NCBI GenBank assembly: GCA_002705575.1
Contig: PAHI01000073.1
Span: 4,835 to 33,075, forward strand
DNA length: 28,241 bases
Reading direction: 5' to 3'
From: Fidelibacterota bacterium
Lineage (GTDB): Bacteria > Marinisomatota > Marinisomatia > SCGC-AAA003-L08 > GCA-002719095
The number at the start of each line of letters is the position of its first letter. Position 1 is the stretch's first letter. Shown one piece after another: positions 1 through 9,058 of the stretch. Position numbers and translations under genes: made by a program. A model generated the notes under the pieces. It did no database searches and was not told the origin of the DNA. It saw nothing but the letters and a program-made list of their open reading frames with translations.

Positions 1-1041
1 TTTACAGCTAATTGTCCGCATGCAGCATCGATATCTTCACCCTTACTCCATCGAACAAGAATTCTAAAATCTCTTCGATATTTGTTTAACGTTTTTAGAA
101 AATTTTCAATTGTTTCATTAGATGGTCGTTTATAAATGCCATTGGTTTCGTTGTATGGAATAATATTAAGCTTACAATCGAACCCTTTAACAAGTTTTGC
201 AAGCTCAATAGCGTTTTGTTTTGAATCATTGATATCTTTTAAAAGAACATACTCGAACATAACTTGACAATTTTTTTGTTTTGAATAATTAGAAACTGAT
301 TTCATAAGATCTTGAATAGGCCATTTATGATTAATAGGCATGATTTTTTCTCGAGTTTCATCATTACTCGCATTTAATGATATAGCTAATTTAAACTTTC
401 TTTTTTCTTTAGCAAATTGATCAATTTTAGGAACGACTCCAGATGTAGAAATCGTTATGCGTTTTGAGCTCAGATTAAAACCATTTGGTTCGTGCAGTAT
501 GTCTGCAGCATCCATTACTCTATTGTAGTTTAAAAAGGGTTCCCCCATACCCATAAAAACTACATTTGTAATTGGACTATTAACCATTGACCTTATGTGG
601 ATTGCTTGATCGACTATTTCGCCCACCTTTAAATTGCGGACCAGACCCATGGTTGCTGTTGCGCAAAAGTCACAGTCTACGTTACAGCCTATTTGTGATG
701 ATATGCAGATTGTGTGATGCTTGCCATCAATCATGCTTACTGACTCCACAAACTTGCCATCCGACTGTTTTAAAAAGTATTTTATTCGTCATTTTGCATT
801 TTGATGTAGTCACTTTTTCAATTTCTAATGTATTAAGAATACATTTTTTATTAATAATAGATCTGAGCTCTTTTGAAATATTAGTCATATCGTCTGCACG
901 TTTAACTCCATATCGGTACATCCATTGATATATTTGGTTTGCACGAAAAGAAGGTTGACTGTTTTCTTGGCACCAAGATTTTATAGATTCACAAGTCATT
1001 CCCTTTAAAAGTATTTTATTCTTATGGTCTTTTAGTTTCAT
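1..1041 (-). CDS. rlmN: 23S rRNA/tRNA adenine-C2 methyltransferase RlmN, 3' partial, frameshifted
   Basis: Radical-SAM enzyme that methylates C2 of an adenosine in 23S rRNA (A2503 in E. coli) and, in some bacteria, tRNA. The ATG is at 1039-1041. The first ~90 residues match the RlmN N-terminal domain (NQIYQWMYRYG, DDMTNISKELR). At 768-771 a run of four T (AAAA on the coding strand) shifts the frame: the first frame reads KILFK and then ends at a nearby stop, while the +1 frame continues as QSDGKFVESVSMIDGK. From there it has the 4Fe-4S motif CNVDCDFC (CxxxCxxC), VVFMGMGEP, and the C-terminal AACGQL with the conserved second catalytic Cys, close to the window edge. Removing one A restores a single reading frame. 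Family identity is certain. Whether the frameshift is a sequencing error or real cannot be told from here. The gene is divergent from the MoxR gene, with a ~100-bp gap. Confidence 0.9.
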
Positions 1042-1139
1042 TGTGTTAAAACTAATTTAGTTTGAATTAATTTAAGATTAAAATTATTTGATAAGCATAA
1101 TATTCAAGGTTAGATTTAAATCTATTATAGAGGTGATAA

Positions 1140-2096
1140 ATGGAAGTTTTAACAAAAATTAAAGAAAGTCGAGAAAAATTATATTCAGAATTATCAAAAG
1201 TGATTGTAGGTCAAAATGAAATCATTGAGAATATGTTCATTGCTCTTTTGTGTCAGGGACATGTGCTGCTTGAAGGTGTACCAGGCCTTGCCAAAACATT
1301 GCTTATAAAATGTTTAGCTAATAGTATGGACTTGAAATTTAATCGAGTACAATTCACTCCTGATTTAATGCCATCTGATATTACGGGGACTGAGATAATT
1401 CAGCAAGATAAAGAGACAGGCGAACGCTCCTTCACATTTCATAAGGGTCCTATTTTTTCTAATATTGTTCTTGCAGATGAAATTAACAGAACTCCACCCA
1501 AAACCCAATCAGCGCTTCTTCAGGCTATGCAGGAAAAAAAGATAACCGCGGGTGGGAAAACGTATGATATTGAACAGCCTTTCTTTGTTTTGGCCACCCA
1601 AAACCCAATTGAGCAGGAGGGAACCTATCCATTACCAGAGGCGCAATTGGATAGATTTATGTTCAACTTATTAATTGATTATCCATCTAGAGATGAAGAA
1701 TTACAAATTGTTAAAAATCATAATTCTCAAAATCCAGATAGCATAAAGCCTGTTATTAATGCGCAGGATTTAAAAGAATTTCAGGAACTAGTTTTAAATG
1801 TTCCTGTTGCAGATAATGTGGTTGAATATGTTATTGATTTAATTAAAAAAACACGCCCTCAAGAAGAAGATCCCAAAATGTCTAAATGGCTTGATTGGGG
1901 TGCAGGACCTAGGGCCAGCACTCATTTGATTGTAGCCGCAAAAGCAAAAGCATTGCTATCTAATAAATCTACTCCTGATATCAAGGATGTGAATTCGATG
2001 GTTAAGCCGGTACTACGTCATCGTATTGTTCCTAACTTTAATGCTGAGGCAGAAGGAGTTACTAAAGATGCAATCATTGATGAGCTTATATCATAG
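1140..2096 (+). CDS. MoxR-family AAA+ ATPase
   Basis: Chaperone-like AAA+ ATPase of 318 aa, the usual MoxR length. Walker A is GVPGLAKT (residues 46-53), Walker B is IVLADEIN (109-116), the sensor-1 region is ATQNP (152-156), followed by the family signature EGTYPLPEAQLDRF (160-173). The start ATG has a good ribosome site (GAGGTGA, 1130-1136). MoxR proteins typically act with von Willebrand A-domain partners to insert cofactors or remodel protein complexes. Here the partner is the DUF58/vWA gene that begins 6 bp downstream. Substrate unknown. No BatA/BatB-type membrane vWA genes follow, so the usual longer operon is absent at this locus. Confidence 0.93.
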   Translation: MEVLTKIKESREKLYSELSKVIVGQNEIIENMFIALLCQGHVLLEGVPGLAKTLLIKCLANSMDLKFNRVQFTPDLMPSDITGTEIIQQDKETGERSFTFHKGPIFSNIVLADEINRTPPKTQSALLQAMQEKKITAGGKTYDIEQPFFVLATQNPIEQEGTYPLPEAQLDRFMFNLLIDYPSRDEELQIVKNHNSQNPDSIKPVINAQDLKEFQELVLNVPVADNVVEYVIDLIKKTRPQEEDPKMSKWLDWGAGPRASTHLIVAAKAKALLSNKSTPDIKDVNSMVKPVLRHRIVPNFNAEAEGVTKDAIIDELIS

Positions 2097-2102
2097 GCAA
2101 TT

Positions 2103-2993
2103 GTGAAAAAAAATCAGTATCTATCTAGTGAAATAATTTCAAAATTAGATAATCTACACATTATAGCCAAAAAGGTTGTTGAAGGATTTATTGTAGGTTT
2201 GCATAAAAGTCCTTATCATGGTTTTTCAGTTGAGTTTTCAGATCATCGATCATATGGGCCTGGAGATGAGGTCCGTCATATTGATTGGAAGCTATGGGGA
2301 AAAACAAACCGGTTTTTTGTTAAAAGATACGAAGAAGAAACAAATTTAAAAGCACACATTATGATTGATCAAAGTGGTTCTATGAAATACTCATCTCATA
2401 GTATTAATAAGCTTGAATATTCTAAGATGTTGGCGGCCTCATTAAGTTATATGCTTATTAAAAATCAAGATTCAGTAGGGCTATATATGTTTGGTGATGC
2501 TATTAAAAAAATAATTTCTCCACGATCTACTCAAAGCCATCTTAATACTTTGATATCTCAAATGGAGCAGATGAGAACTAGCACAAAAACAAATATATCA
2601 AAATCGATTCATCAGTGTGCTGAAAAAATTCACAAAAAAGGACTTGTGATTTTAATTTCAGACCTAATGGATGACCCTAAAGATGTCCTTATGGGTTTAA
2701 AGCATTTTCTTTACAAAGGGCATGAAGTTATTATTTTTCATGTACTGGACCCACAAGAAATTGATTTTAATTTTAAAGAAAGAATTCGCTTTAAAGATTT
2801 TGAGTCAAGCAATGAAATTTTAACTGATCCCCGGCAATTAAAAAGAACATATCAAAAAAAATTCAATGAATTTATTGACTTCTATAAAAGGCATTGTGGT
2901 CAAAACAAAATAGATTACGTAAGCATTAGAACCGACGAATCATTAGAAAATGCCCTTTCAGATTATTTATTAAAACGTAAAAAACTTAATTAA
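2103..2993 (+). CDS. DUF58 / vWA-domain protein
   Basis: 296-aa soluble-looking protein. It carries the DUF58 signature at residues ~40-81 (GFSVEFSDHRSYGPGDEVRH, then DWKLWGKTNR and FFVKRYEEE) and a MIDAS metal site DQSGSM (89-94) of a vWA fold. The start is GTG at 2103, 6 bp after the MoxR stop, so the two genes are probably one transcript. DUF58 proteins are the standard partner of MoxR ATPases. The specific target is not visible here. The last 8 bases overlap the end of the convergent TPR lipoprotein gene, leaving no room for a separate terminator. Confidence 0.9.
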   Translation: MKKNQYLSSEIISKLDNLHIIAKKVVEGFIVGLHKSPYHGFSVEFSDHRSYGPGDEVRHIDWKLWGKTNRFFVKRYEEETNLKAHIMIDQSGSMKYSSHSINKLEYSKMLAASLSYMLIKNQDSVGLYMFGDAIKKIISPRSTQSHLNTLISQMEQMRTSTKTNISKSIHQCAEKIHKKGLVILISDLMDDPKDVLMGLKHFLYKGHEVIIFHVLDPQEIDFNFKERIRFKDFESSNEILTDPRQLKRTYQKKFNEFIDFYKRHCGQNKIDYVSIRTDESLENALSDYLLKRKKLN

Positions 2994-4119
2994 GATTAAT
3001 ATTATTGTCAGAAGACATCTGTTCTAATGATGGTATATAGATATTTTTAATATTTTTACGCAGTCTTTTCATATCATCAATTGCTGATTTTGTTGAAGAG
3101 TTATCTGTGACCTCAAGCATACTTGCATCCATAAAATAGTCAAGCGCTAATTCAGTCATACGGAGTGCACTATTAAAACTTTTATATGATTTGTTTAAAA
3201 TGTCACTATCTATTTTATCAGAGTCAATACATGTTTTGTAGTCATCGTTTCCAGAATCATAGAATTCAGTGGCTAGCCTTTGATGGATAACTCCAACATT
3301 ATAATATATATCTGGATTATCCATATTATTTTCTAACAGTTCTTTGCTGTATTCGATAGCTTCTTCATATTTTTTTAGTTCAACATTTACATATACAAGT
3401 GTTTCTATTATTTCATTTTTTAAATTGTCATTTGATGTTTTCTTTAAAACTTTTTGATAGTATTCATCAGCTAGTTTAAGATTAGATTCTTTAAATGCAA
3501 TATCTCCTGCAGTTTTTAATGCACTTTCATTTTCAGGGTCCAAAGATAATGCTTTTTCCAGCTCTTCTTTTGCTTTATTATCGTCTCCCTTTTCAAGGAA
3601 TAAAAGAGTACTAGTATTATAGTTTTCTATTCTTTCTGAAACCTTTTTAGCTAAGGTTATTTTTTTAATAGCCTTATCAAAGTTTTGTTGTTCTATTAAA
3701 TCTACCGCCTGATTAAAAACATTCATCCATACTTGTTCTTTATATACAGGGATAGCTTCCGCAATGGTTCGAATAACTGTTCTGTCTTCAAGTACTAGAG
3801 GTCTATCTAAAGGCTGATCTAAACCGGTGTTGCTTTTAAATTTTTCATTTCTTGATAGAGCAAGGTCTAGCATAGTATTCATTTCTTCCCATTTTTTTCG
3901 AGGTTTATATATTTCGATTGCTAAAAAATATGCAACTTTAGCATCGTTAGCATGTGTTTCCATATCTAAAGCCTTCAATGCGTATTCTTCACCTTTTTTG
4001 AAATCCCTTTCAGATCTAACAGCTGTTGTTGCCGTTCTAAATTCCATGGTTGTTGCATTTGATGTTGCACAAGAGTAAATAAAAAGAGCCAAAGTCATTG
4101 ATAGTAGTATTCTATACAT
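2986..4119 (-). CDS. TPR-repeat lipoprotein
   Basis: 377 aa. The N-terminus has a short hydrophobic signal ending in LFIYSC with Cys17 as the likely lipidated residue, so the protein is probably membrane-anchored and periplasmic. The middle (~residues 170-290) has helical TPR-like repeats, for example the stretch around ALSLDPENESALKTAGDIA and the next unit around KLADEYYQKVLKK. The start ATG (4117-4119) has AAGGA upstream on the coding strand. TPR proteins scaffold complexes, and no enzymatic motif is visible. It is convergent with the MoxR/DUF58 pair. TPR proteins occur in Bat operons, but this one is on the opposite strand, so any link is speculative. Confidence 0.75.
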   Translation of the reverse strand: MYRILLSMTLALFIYSCATSNATTMEFRTATTAVRSERDFKKGEEYALKALDMETHANDAKVAYFLAIEIYKPRKKWEEMNTMLDLALSRNEKFKSNTGLDQPLDRPLVLEDRTVIRTIAEAIPVYKEQVWMNVFNQAVDLIEQQNFDKAIKKITLAKKVSERIENYNTSTLLFLEKGDDNKAKEELEKALSLDPENESALKTAGDIAFKESNLKLADEYYQKVLKKTSNDNLKNEIIETLVYVNVELKKYEEAIEYSKELLENNMDNPDIYYNVGVIHQRLATEFYDSGNDDYKTCIDSDKIDSDILNKSYKSFNSALRMTELALDYFMDASMLEVTDNSSTKSAIDDMKRLRKNIKNIYIPSLEQMSSDNNINLN

Positions 4120-4201
4120 AGTTATTCCTTTAATTAAAGCTAGATTATTTTAAATATATTATGTTTTAATTCCAATTGTATTACATGTTTATATAAAATA
4201 A

Positions 4202-4708
<507 letters not shown>

Positions 4709-4817
4709 CATTATAATCTTATTTATGTGATTTGTAACAATTCTTCACATTTTTTTATTTTCATAAATTTTAAACTAAACCTATATTCTAACAAGAATGG
4801 TTTAAAAAGGAAAGTTT

Positions 4818-7286
4818 ATGAATCGCTTGCATACATTATTATACATACTAGTATCAACTATTATATTAGCTCAAGAAAGTAACAGCGTCTCGATTTTACG
4901 GATGCAATCATTAGATGTTGAAGCATTAATTGTTGAAGACCAAAATGCTCCTCCTGGAATTCCAGAGAGATTTGCGTATGGATTTGACGTTAATATAGAT
5001 TTGCTTAATCAAGGTAATCTTACTATTGATGAAAATGGGAATAAAATATGGAGGCTTAGCATAAAATCAGAAAATGCTATTGGTATGAAAGTGCATTTTA
5101 ATGAGTTTTATATTCCTAATGAAAGTTTTATTAGAATATATAGTAACGGCCAGATGTCAGATGTTAGGACGTTTGAAGATAACCACGAATCTGAAACCTA
5201 TGAAAACATGCTATTAAAAGGAGATTTGTTATCAATTGAATATTTTGAATCAAAAAATAGTAACAGATCTGGAAAAATTAAAATCTCTAAAGTTTATCAT
5301 GCGTATAAAGATGTTTTTGGTTTTTATAATCAAGGCAGTAATGACCGTGGATACTGTTCATATAATGTTGCCTGTGATCAGTCGAACACAGGTGGGTCGT
5401 GGGAAGATCCTATAAATTCTGTTTTGTATATGGAGGCAGGTGGAGGAATATGTTCCGCCGCACTTATAAATAATACTTCAGGAGACTTGAAGCCTTATGT
5501 ACTAACAGCAAATCATTGTATTTCAAGTAATCCATATGAGGCAGGGGACGCACAGCTTGGATATTTTAATTATAGACTATATTTTAATCATCAGTCTAGT
5601 AGCTGTTCAGGATCAGGTGGTAATTATAGCCAATACATACAAGGAGCAACAGTTGTAGCTGCCTACGGATATTCAGACTTTGCTTTATTAGAATTAAATC
5701 AGCAGCCTCCTTCTTGGTGGAATGCTTATTATGCAGGATGGAATAGGTATGCTTCTTCTCCTACTCTTGGTGCAGGAATTCATCACCCATCAGGATATCC
5801 TAAAGAAATTAATTATGATAATGACCAGCCTTCTTCAACTAGCTGGTTTGGCGGTGGTAGCACACATTGGGAATTTTATTGGGATGATGGAGGAACAGCG
5901 GGTGGCTCATCTGGTTCGCCATTGTTTGATAGCAATAAACGTATTGTAGGTCAGCTTCATGGAGGTACTGGTGGTGATTGCGGAGGAATTGATATTTATG
6001 GAAAGATAAGTGCATCATGGAATGGAGGTGGGGCATCAACATCTAGATTGAAAGATTGGCTTGATCCTCTTGATAGTGGCGTGTATACTTTGTCAGGTAC
6101 TTATACAGGGACTCCACCTGTAGAAATAACATCTCCATTATCAGGAGATGAGTGGCAGGCCGGAGATACTTATCAAATTACTTGGGATGAAAGTTTGTCT
6201 GGAAATGTATCTTTAACTTTATATAAGGCTGGAGTTAATGTTCAAACTATTGCTTCATCGGTATCAATAAACAATAGGTCTTATACATGGAACATAGATT
6301 CAGGTTTAGAGCAAAGCGATTTATATAAAATAAAAATTCAAAGTTTATCGTATGATTATAATGATTTCACTGCATATTTTTCTATTGTTGAGCCTCCTAC
6401 AATTACATTGCTCTCTCCTATCTTAGGTGATGGCGTTCAGGTAGGGTTGCCCAATCAGATTACATGGACCTCAAACTTTGATGATAATATTTCGCTGAAA
6501 TTATATAAGGGAAATAATGTGTCTACAGGATTTGTTTCTACTATTACGTCATCTGTTCCTGCCTCCAATGGATCGTATACTTGGACCCCTTCTTCTAGTT
6601 TGGAAGAGCGAGATGATTATAAAATAAAGGCGACCCGTATATCAAATTCATCTACATATGATTATTCTTCTTTTTTCTCTGTTTTGCAATCAATTCCTGT
6701 AGAGCTTAGTATTAATTCTGTTGTGGTTACTCAAGCAGGAGGAGTGATTTATATTAATATGGTTAATGATGAGCCTGTTTCAGGCTATGAGTTTAATATA
6801 AAAGATAGTCCTGATTATTTAGAAATAGTTGGAGTACAGGATTTGATTTCTTCAGGTTTTGAGATATCTTATTCTGAGGTTGATAATGGAAATGAGTCTG
6901 GACAAGGTCAGGTTTTAGGGTATACTTTTTCAACACCCATTGAGCCAAGCGAACATTTATTGTTAGGCGTACAATTTGAAAGCGTAAATAATGGTCAAGA
7001 GGTAGAAATTTGTTTAGAGGACTCAGATGTGTCAGACTCTATCGGAAACAGTTTGTTTACTCAAATAGGGCCGTGTGTAACCACGTTACTTGTTCCGACG
7101 ATATTACCTGGTGATGTAACCTTAGATGGCTCTGTTAATGTTGCAGACGTAGTATTACTGGTTGCTGGAATTCTTGATAATCAAGAGCTTTCAGCGTCTG
7201 CAATTTCAGCAGGAGATGTTAATTTTGATGCAAGTTTAAATGTTTCTGATGTTATTTTAATAGTGAATATTATTTTAGATAATTAG
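4818..7286 (+). CDS. Secreted trypsin-like (lysyl-endopeptidase-type) protease with adhesive modules and dockerin tail
   Basis: 822 aa, with a signal peptide at residues 1-18. The catalytic domain (~190-430) resembles lysyl endopeptidases of the S1 clan: GGICSAALI, then VLTANHC with His233, SDFALLEL with Asp287, and GGSSGSPLF with Ser365, giving a complete triad. It has several Cys suited to disulfides. After it come two similar ~95-aa modules (from ~434 and ~527: ITSPLSGDEWQAGDTYQITW and the related second copy) that resemble Kre9/KNH Ser-Thr-rich domains. A cohesin-like beta domain follows (~628-755), and then a C-terminal pair of dockerin-type loops (~763-822, DGSVNVADVVLLV and a second ASLNVSDVILIV). 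AAGGAAAG precedes the ATG. It is probably an exported degradative enzyme. Cleavage specificity for Lys is inferred from family resemblance only. Confidence 0.88.
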   Translation: MNRLHTLLYILVSTIILAQESNSVSILRMQSLDVEALIVEDQNAPPGIPERFAYGFDVNIDLLNQGNLTIDENGNKIWRLSIKSENAIGMKVHFNEFYIPNESFIRIYSNGQMSDVRTFEDNHESETYENMLLKGDLLSIEYFESKNSNRSGKIKISKVYHAYKDVFGFYNQGSNDRGYCSYNVACDQSNTGGSWEDPINSVLYMEAGGGICSAALINNTSGDLKPYVLTANHCISSNPYEAGDAQLGYFNYRLYFNHQSSSCSGSGGNYSQYIQGATVVAAYGYSDFALLELNQQPPSWWNAYYAGWNRYASSPTLGAGIHHPSGYPKEINYDNDQPSSTSWFGGGSTHWEFYWDDGGTAGGSSGSPLFDSNKRIVGQLHGGTGGDCGGIDIYGKISASWNGGGASTSRLKDWLDPLDSGVYTLSGTYTGTPPVEITSPLSGDEWQAGDTYQITWDESLSGNVSLTLYKAGVNVQTIASSVSINNRSYTWNIDSGLEQSDLYKIKIQSLSYDYNDFTAYFSIVEPPTITLLSPILGDGVQVGLPNQITWTSNFDDNISLKLYKGNNVSTGFVSTITSSVPASNGSYTWTPSSSLEERDDYKIKATRISNSSTYDYSSFFSVLQSIPVELSINSVVVTQAGGVIYINMVNDEPVSGYEFNIKDSPDYLEIVGVQDLISSGFEISYSEVDNGNESGQGQVLGYTFSTPIEPSEHLLLGVQFESVNNGQEVEICLEDSDVSDSIGNSLFTQIGPCVTTLLVPTILPGDVTLDGSVNVADVVLLVAGILDNQELSASAISAGDVNFDASLNVSDVILIVNIILDN

Positions 7287-7313
7287 ACCAGTAATTAATA
7301 TTTTTATATTTAA

Positions 7314-7346
7314 GAAGGGTTGTGATTAATTTTCATGCCCTTTTTT
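7314..7346 (+). terminator. Probable intrinsic terminator after the S1 protease gene
   Basis: An AAGGG...CCCTT stem with an imperfect inner part is followed directly by a run of six T. It lies about 30 bp after the protease stop and before rnhA. The stem is short, so strength is uncertain. Confidence 0.5.
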
Positions 7347-7371
7347 ATATTTAGAAGGATTAAATTTTAAA

Positions 7372-7818
7372 ATGAATAATTTGAATAAGGTAAGTATTTA
7401 CACCGATGGTGCATGCAGAGGGAATCCTGGAGAAGGTGGTTGGGGTGCTATTTTGAAATATATGGATCATATTAAAGAAATCAATGGGTATGAAATTGAT
7501 ACTACAAATAATGCCATGGAATTAACAGCAGTAATAAAGTCATTGCAATCTTTAAAATTTCCGTGTGAGGTTATTTTAACAACAGATTCAAAATATGTAA
7601 AAGATGGGATAACAAAATGGATTCATAACTGGAAAAAAAATGGGTGGAAAACTGCCAATAAAAAAAATGTTAAAAACAAAGCCTTGTGGATTGATTTAGA
7701 AAAAGCTAGCAAAGAACATGCTATTAGCTGGGAATGGATTAAAGGTCATTCTGGTCACCCTGAAAATGAAAGAGCAGATGAGTTGGCAAACATAAGTATA
7801 GATAGAAAGGGGAAATAG
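7372..7818 (+). CDS. rnhA: Ribonuclease HI
   Basis: 148-aa enzyme, the normal length, that cuts the RNA strand of RNA-DNA hybrids (Okazaki primers, R-loops). All catalytic residues are present: Asp12 in [11 protein letters not shown], Glu50 in NNAMELTAV, Asp72 in TTDSKYV, His126 in [16 protein letters not shown] and Asp136 in the same block. A basic protrusion ([12 protein letters not shown]) is also kept. AGAAGGA lies upstream of the ATG. The 3' end contains AAGGGG, which could serve as ribosome site for the following permease gene. Confidence 0.97.
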   Translation: MNNLNKVSIYTDGACRGNPGEGGWGAILKYMDHIKEINGYEIDTTNNAMELTAVIKSLQSLKFPCEVILTTDSKYVKDGITKWIHNWKKNGWKTANKKNVKNKALWIDLEKASKEHAISWEWIKGHSGHPENERADELANISIDRKGK

Positions 7819-7855
7819 TATCAATTTAATTATTAAAATATGTGAAAATATTTAC

Positions 7856-9058
7856 ATGTTGCTCAATGATATGGCTCCATACCTTCTTTTAGGTTTTGGA
7901 GTAGCCGGTATTCTTTCTATAGTGGTTACAAAAGAGCAGATTCAAGATAAGATTGGTTCTAAAAATATTTATTCAAATATAAAAGCTGTACTATATGGAA
8001 TACCTTTACCATTGTGTTCGTGCGGAGTTATTCCAGTTGCAGCATCTTTGAAAAAAAAGGGTGCTAGTAAGGGGGCCATTATTTCATTTTTGACTGCAAC
8101 CCCTCAAACAGGGATAGATAGTATTATGATTACTTATGGTATGTTAGGGCTGCCAATCTTAGTATTAAAATTAAGTGTCGCATTAATCTCTGGCATATTA
8201 TCTGGAATTGCAGCAAATATATTAGATAGTTTCTCAAACAATAATGAAGAAATGTCATTTGAAGATGAATGTTGTAATGAAAAAAAAGAGAATACTCTAA
8301 AAAGAGTATTTATTTATGGCTTTAGAACATTACCCAAGGATATTGCTGAGCCATTACTTCTTGGTATTATTTTAGCAGCAATTATTGGACTAATAGGTCA
8401 AAATTTTAATTTCATAAAAGATATTCCTGTCACATTCTTAGGTTCTGTGTTTAAAATTTTAGTAATAATGGTTATATCTATTCCTTTATATGTTTGTGCC
8501 ACAGCTTCAGTTCCTTTAGCTCTTATGATTGCAGTTATGCTTCAATCACCAGGAGCTGCAATAGCACTTTTAATTGCTGGACCAGCAACCAACATAAGTA
8601 CTATTCTAGCATGTATTAAAATGATAGGGAAAAAAAGTACAGCTATATATGTTATAACTATTTTCATTTTTGCATTAATATCAGGAATTTTAGCTGATAA
8701 TATTGAAGTTTTTAGAAATAGTATTCCTAATGATATGCCACACATTCACCATGATCATATTAGCATTTTTTCGTTAGTTTGTGTGTTCATTTTACTAGCA
8801 GTATTATTTATAGCGTTAATACACAAAAAGACCCCAAATGAAGCATCTAATTCAATAATTATAAACGTTAAAGGGATGACTTGCAGTCATTGTGAATCAA
8901 ATGTTGAAAGAGGGCTTTTATCGCTGCCTGGAATTGATTCTGTAGTAGCAGACCATAAAACTGGAAAAGTTGCTGTAGATTTATCAAGCAAAATAAGCAA
9001 TCAAAGAATATATGATGTTATTGAATCTTATAATTATAGGGTTGTTTTAGATGACTAA
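7856..9058 (+). CDS. ArsP/SO_0444-type permease with C-terminal HMA domain
   Basis: Inner-membrane efflux permease of the DUF318/ArsP family (PF03773 type). The first half has PLCSCGVIPVAAS with Cys54 and Cys56 and then the ATPQTG motif. Around residues 137-143 is a soluble acidic loop with a Cys pair (DECCNEK). The second half repeats the permease fold. A His cluster (HIHHDH) precedes the last membrane segment, and an HMA domain follows with GMTCSHC (Cys343, Cys346). This architecture matches the SO_0444 Cu/Zn efflux group better than pure methylarsenite ArsP. Actual substrate unknown. The annotated ATG (7856) has no ribosome site, and homology-like codons (NLIIKICENIY) run in frame upstream to 7820, where ATC follows AAGGGG at good spacing. 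The 3' end overlaps the M14 gene by 8 bp. Confidence 0.88.
   Translation: MLLNDMAPYLLLGFGVAGILSIVVTKEQIQDKIGSKNIYSNIKAVLYGIPLPLCSCGVIPVAASLKKKGASKGAIISFLTATPQTGIDSIMITYGMLGLPILVLKLSVALISGILSGIAANILDSFSNNNEEMSFEDECCNEKKENTLKRVFIYGFRTLPKDIAEPLLLGIILAAIIGLIGQNFNFIKDIPVTFLGSVFKILVIMVISIPLYVCATASVPLALMIAVMLQSPGAAIALLIAGPATNISTILACIKMIGKKSTAIYVITIFIFALISGILADNIEVFRNSIPNDMPHIHHDHISIFSLVCVFILLAVLFIALIHKKTPNEASNSIIINVKGMTCSHCESNVERGLLSLPGIDSVVADHKTGKVAVDLSSKISNQRIYDVIESYNYRVVLDD

Noticed and set aside
768..771. Programmed frameshift in rlmN
   Set aside because: RlmN is not known to use one, the slip needed is +1, and no stimulatory element or rare-codon pause was evident. An indel is simpler.
587..928. 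Plus-strand open frame opposite rlmN
   Set aside because: It lies antisense to clear radical-SAM and N-terminal RlmN coding sequence and has no family-like content.
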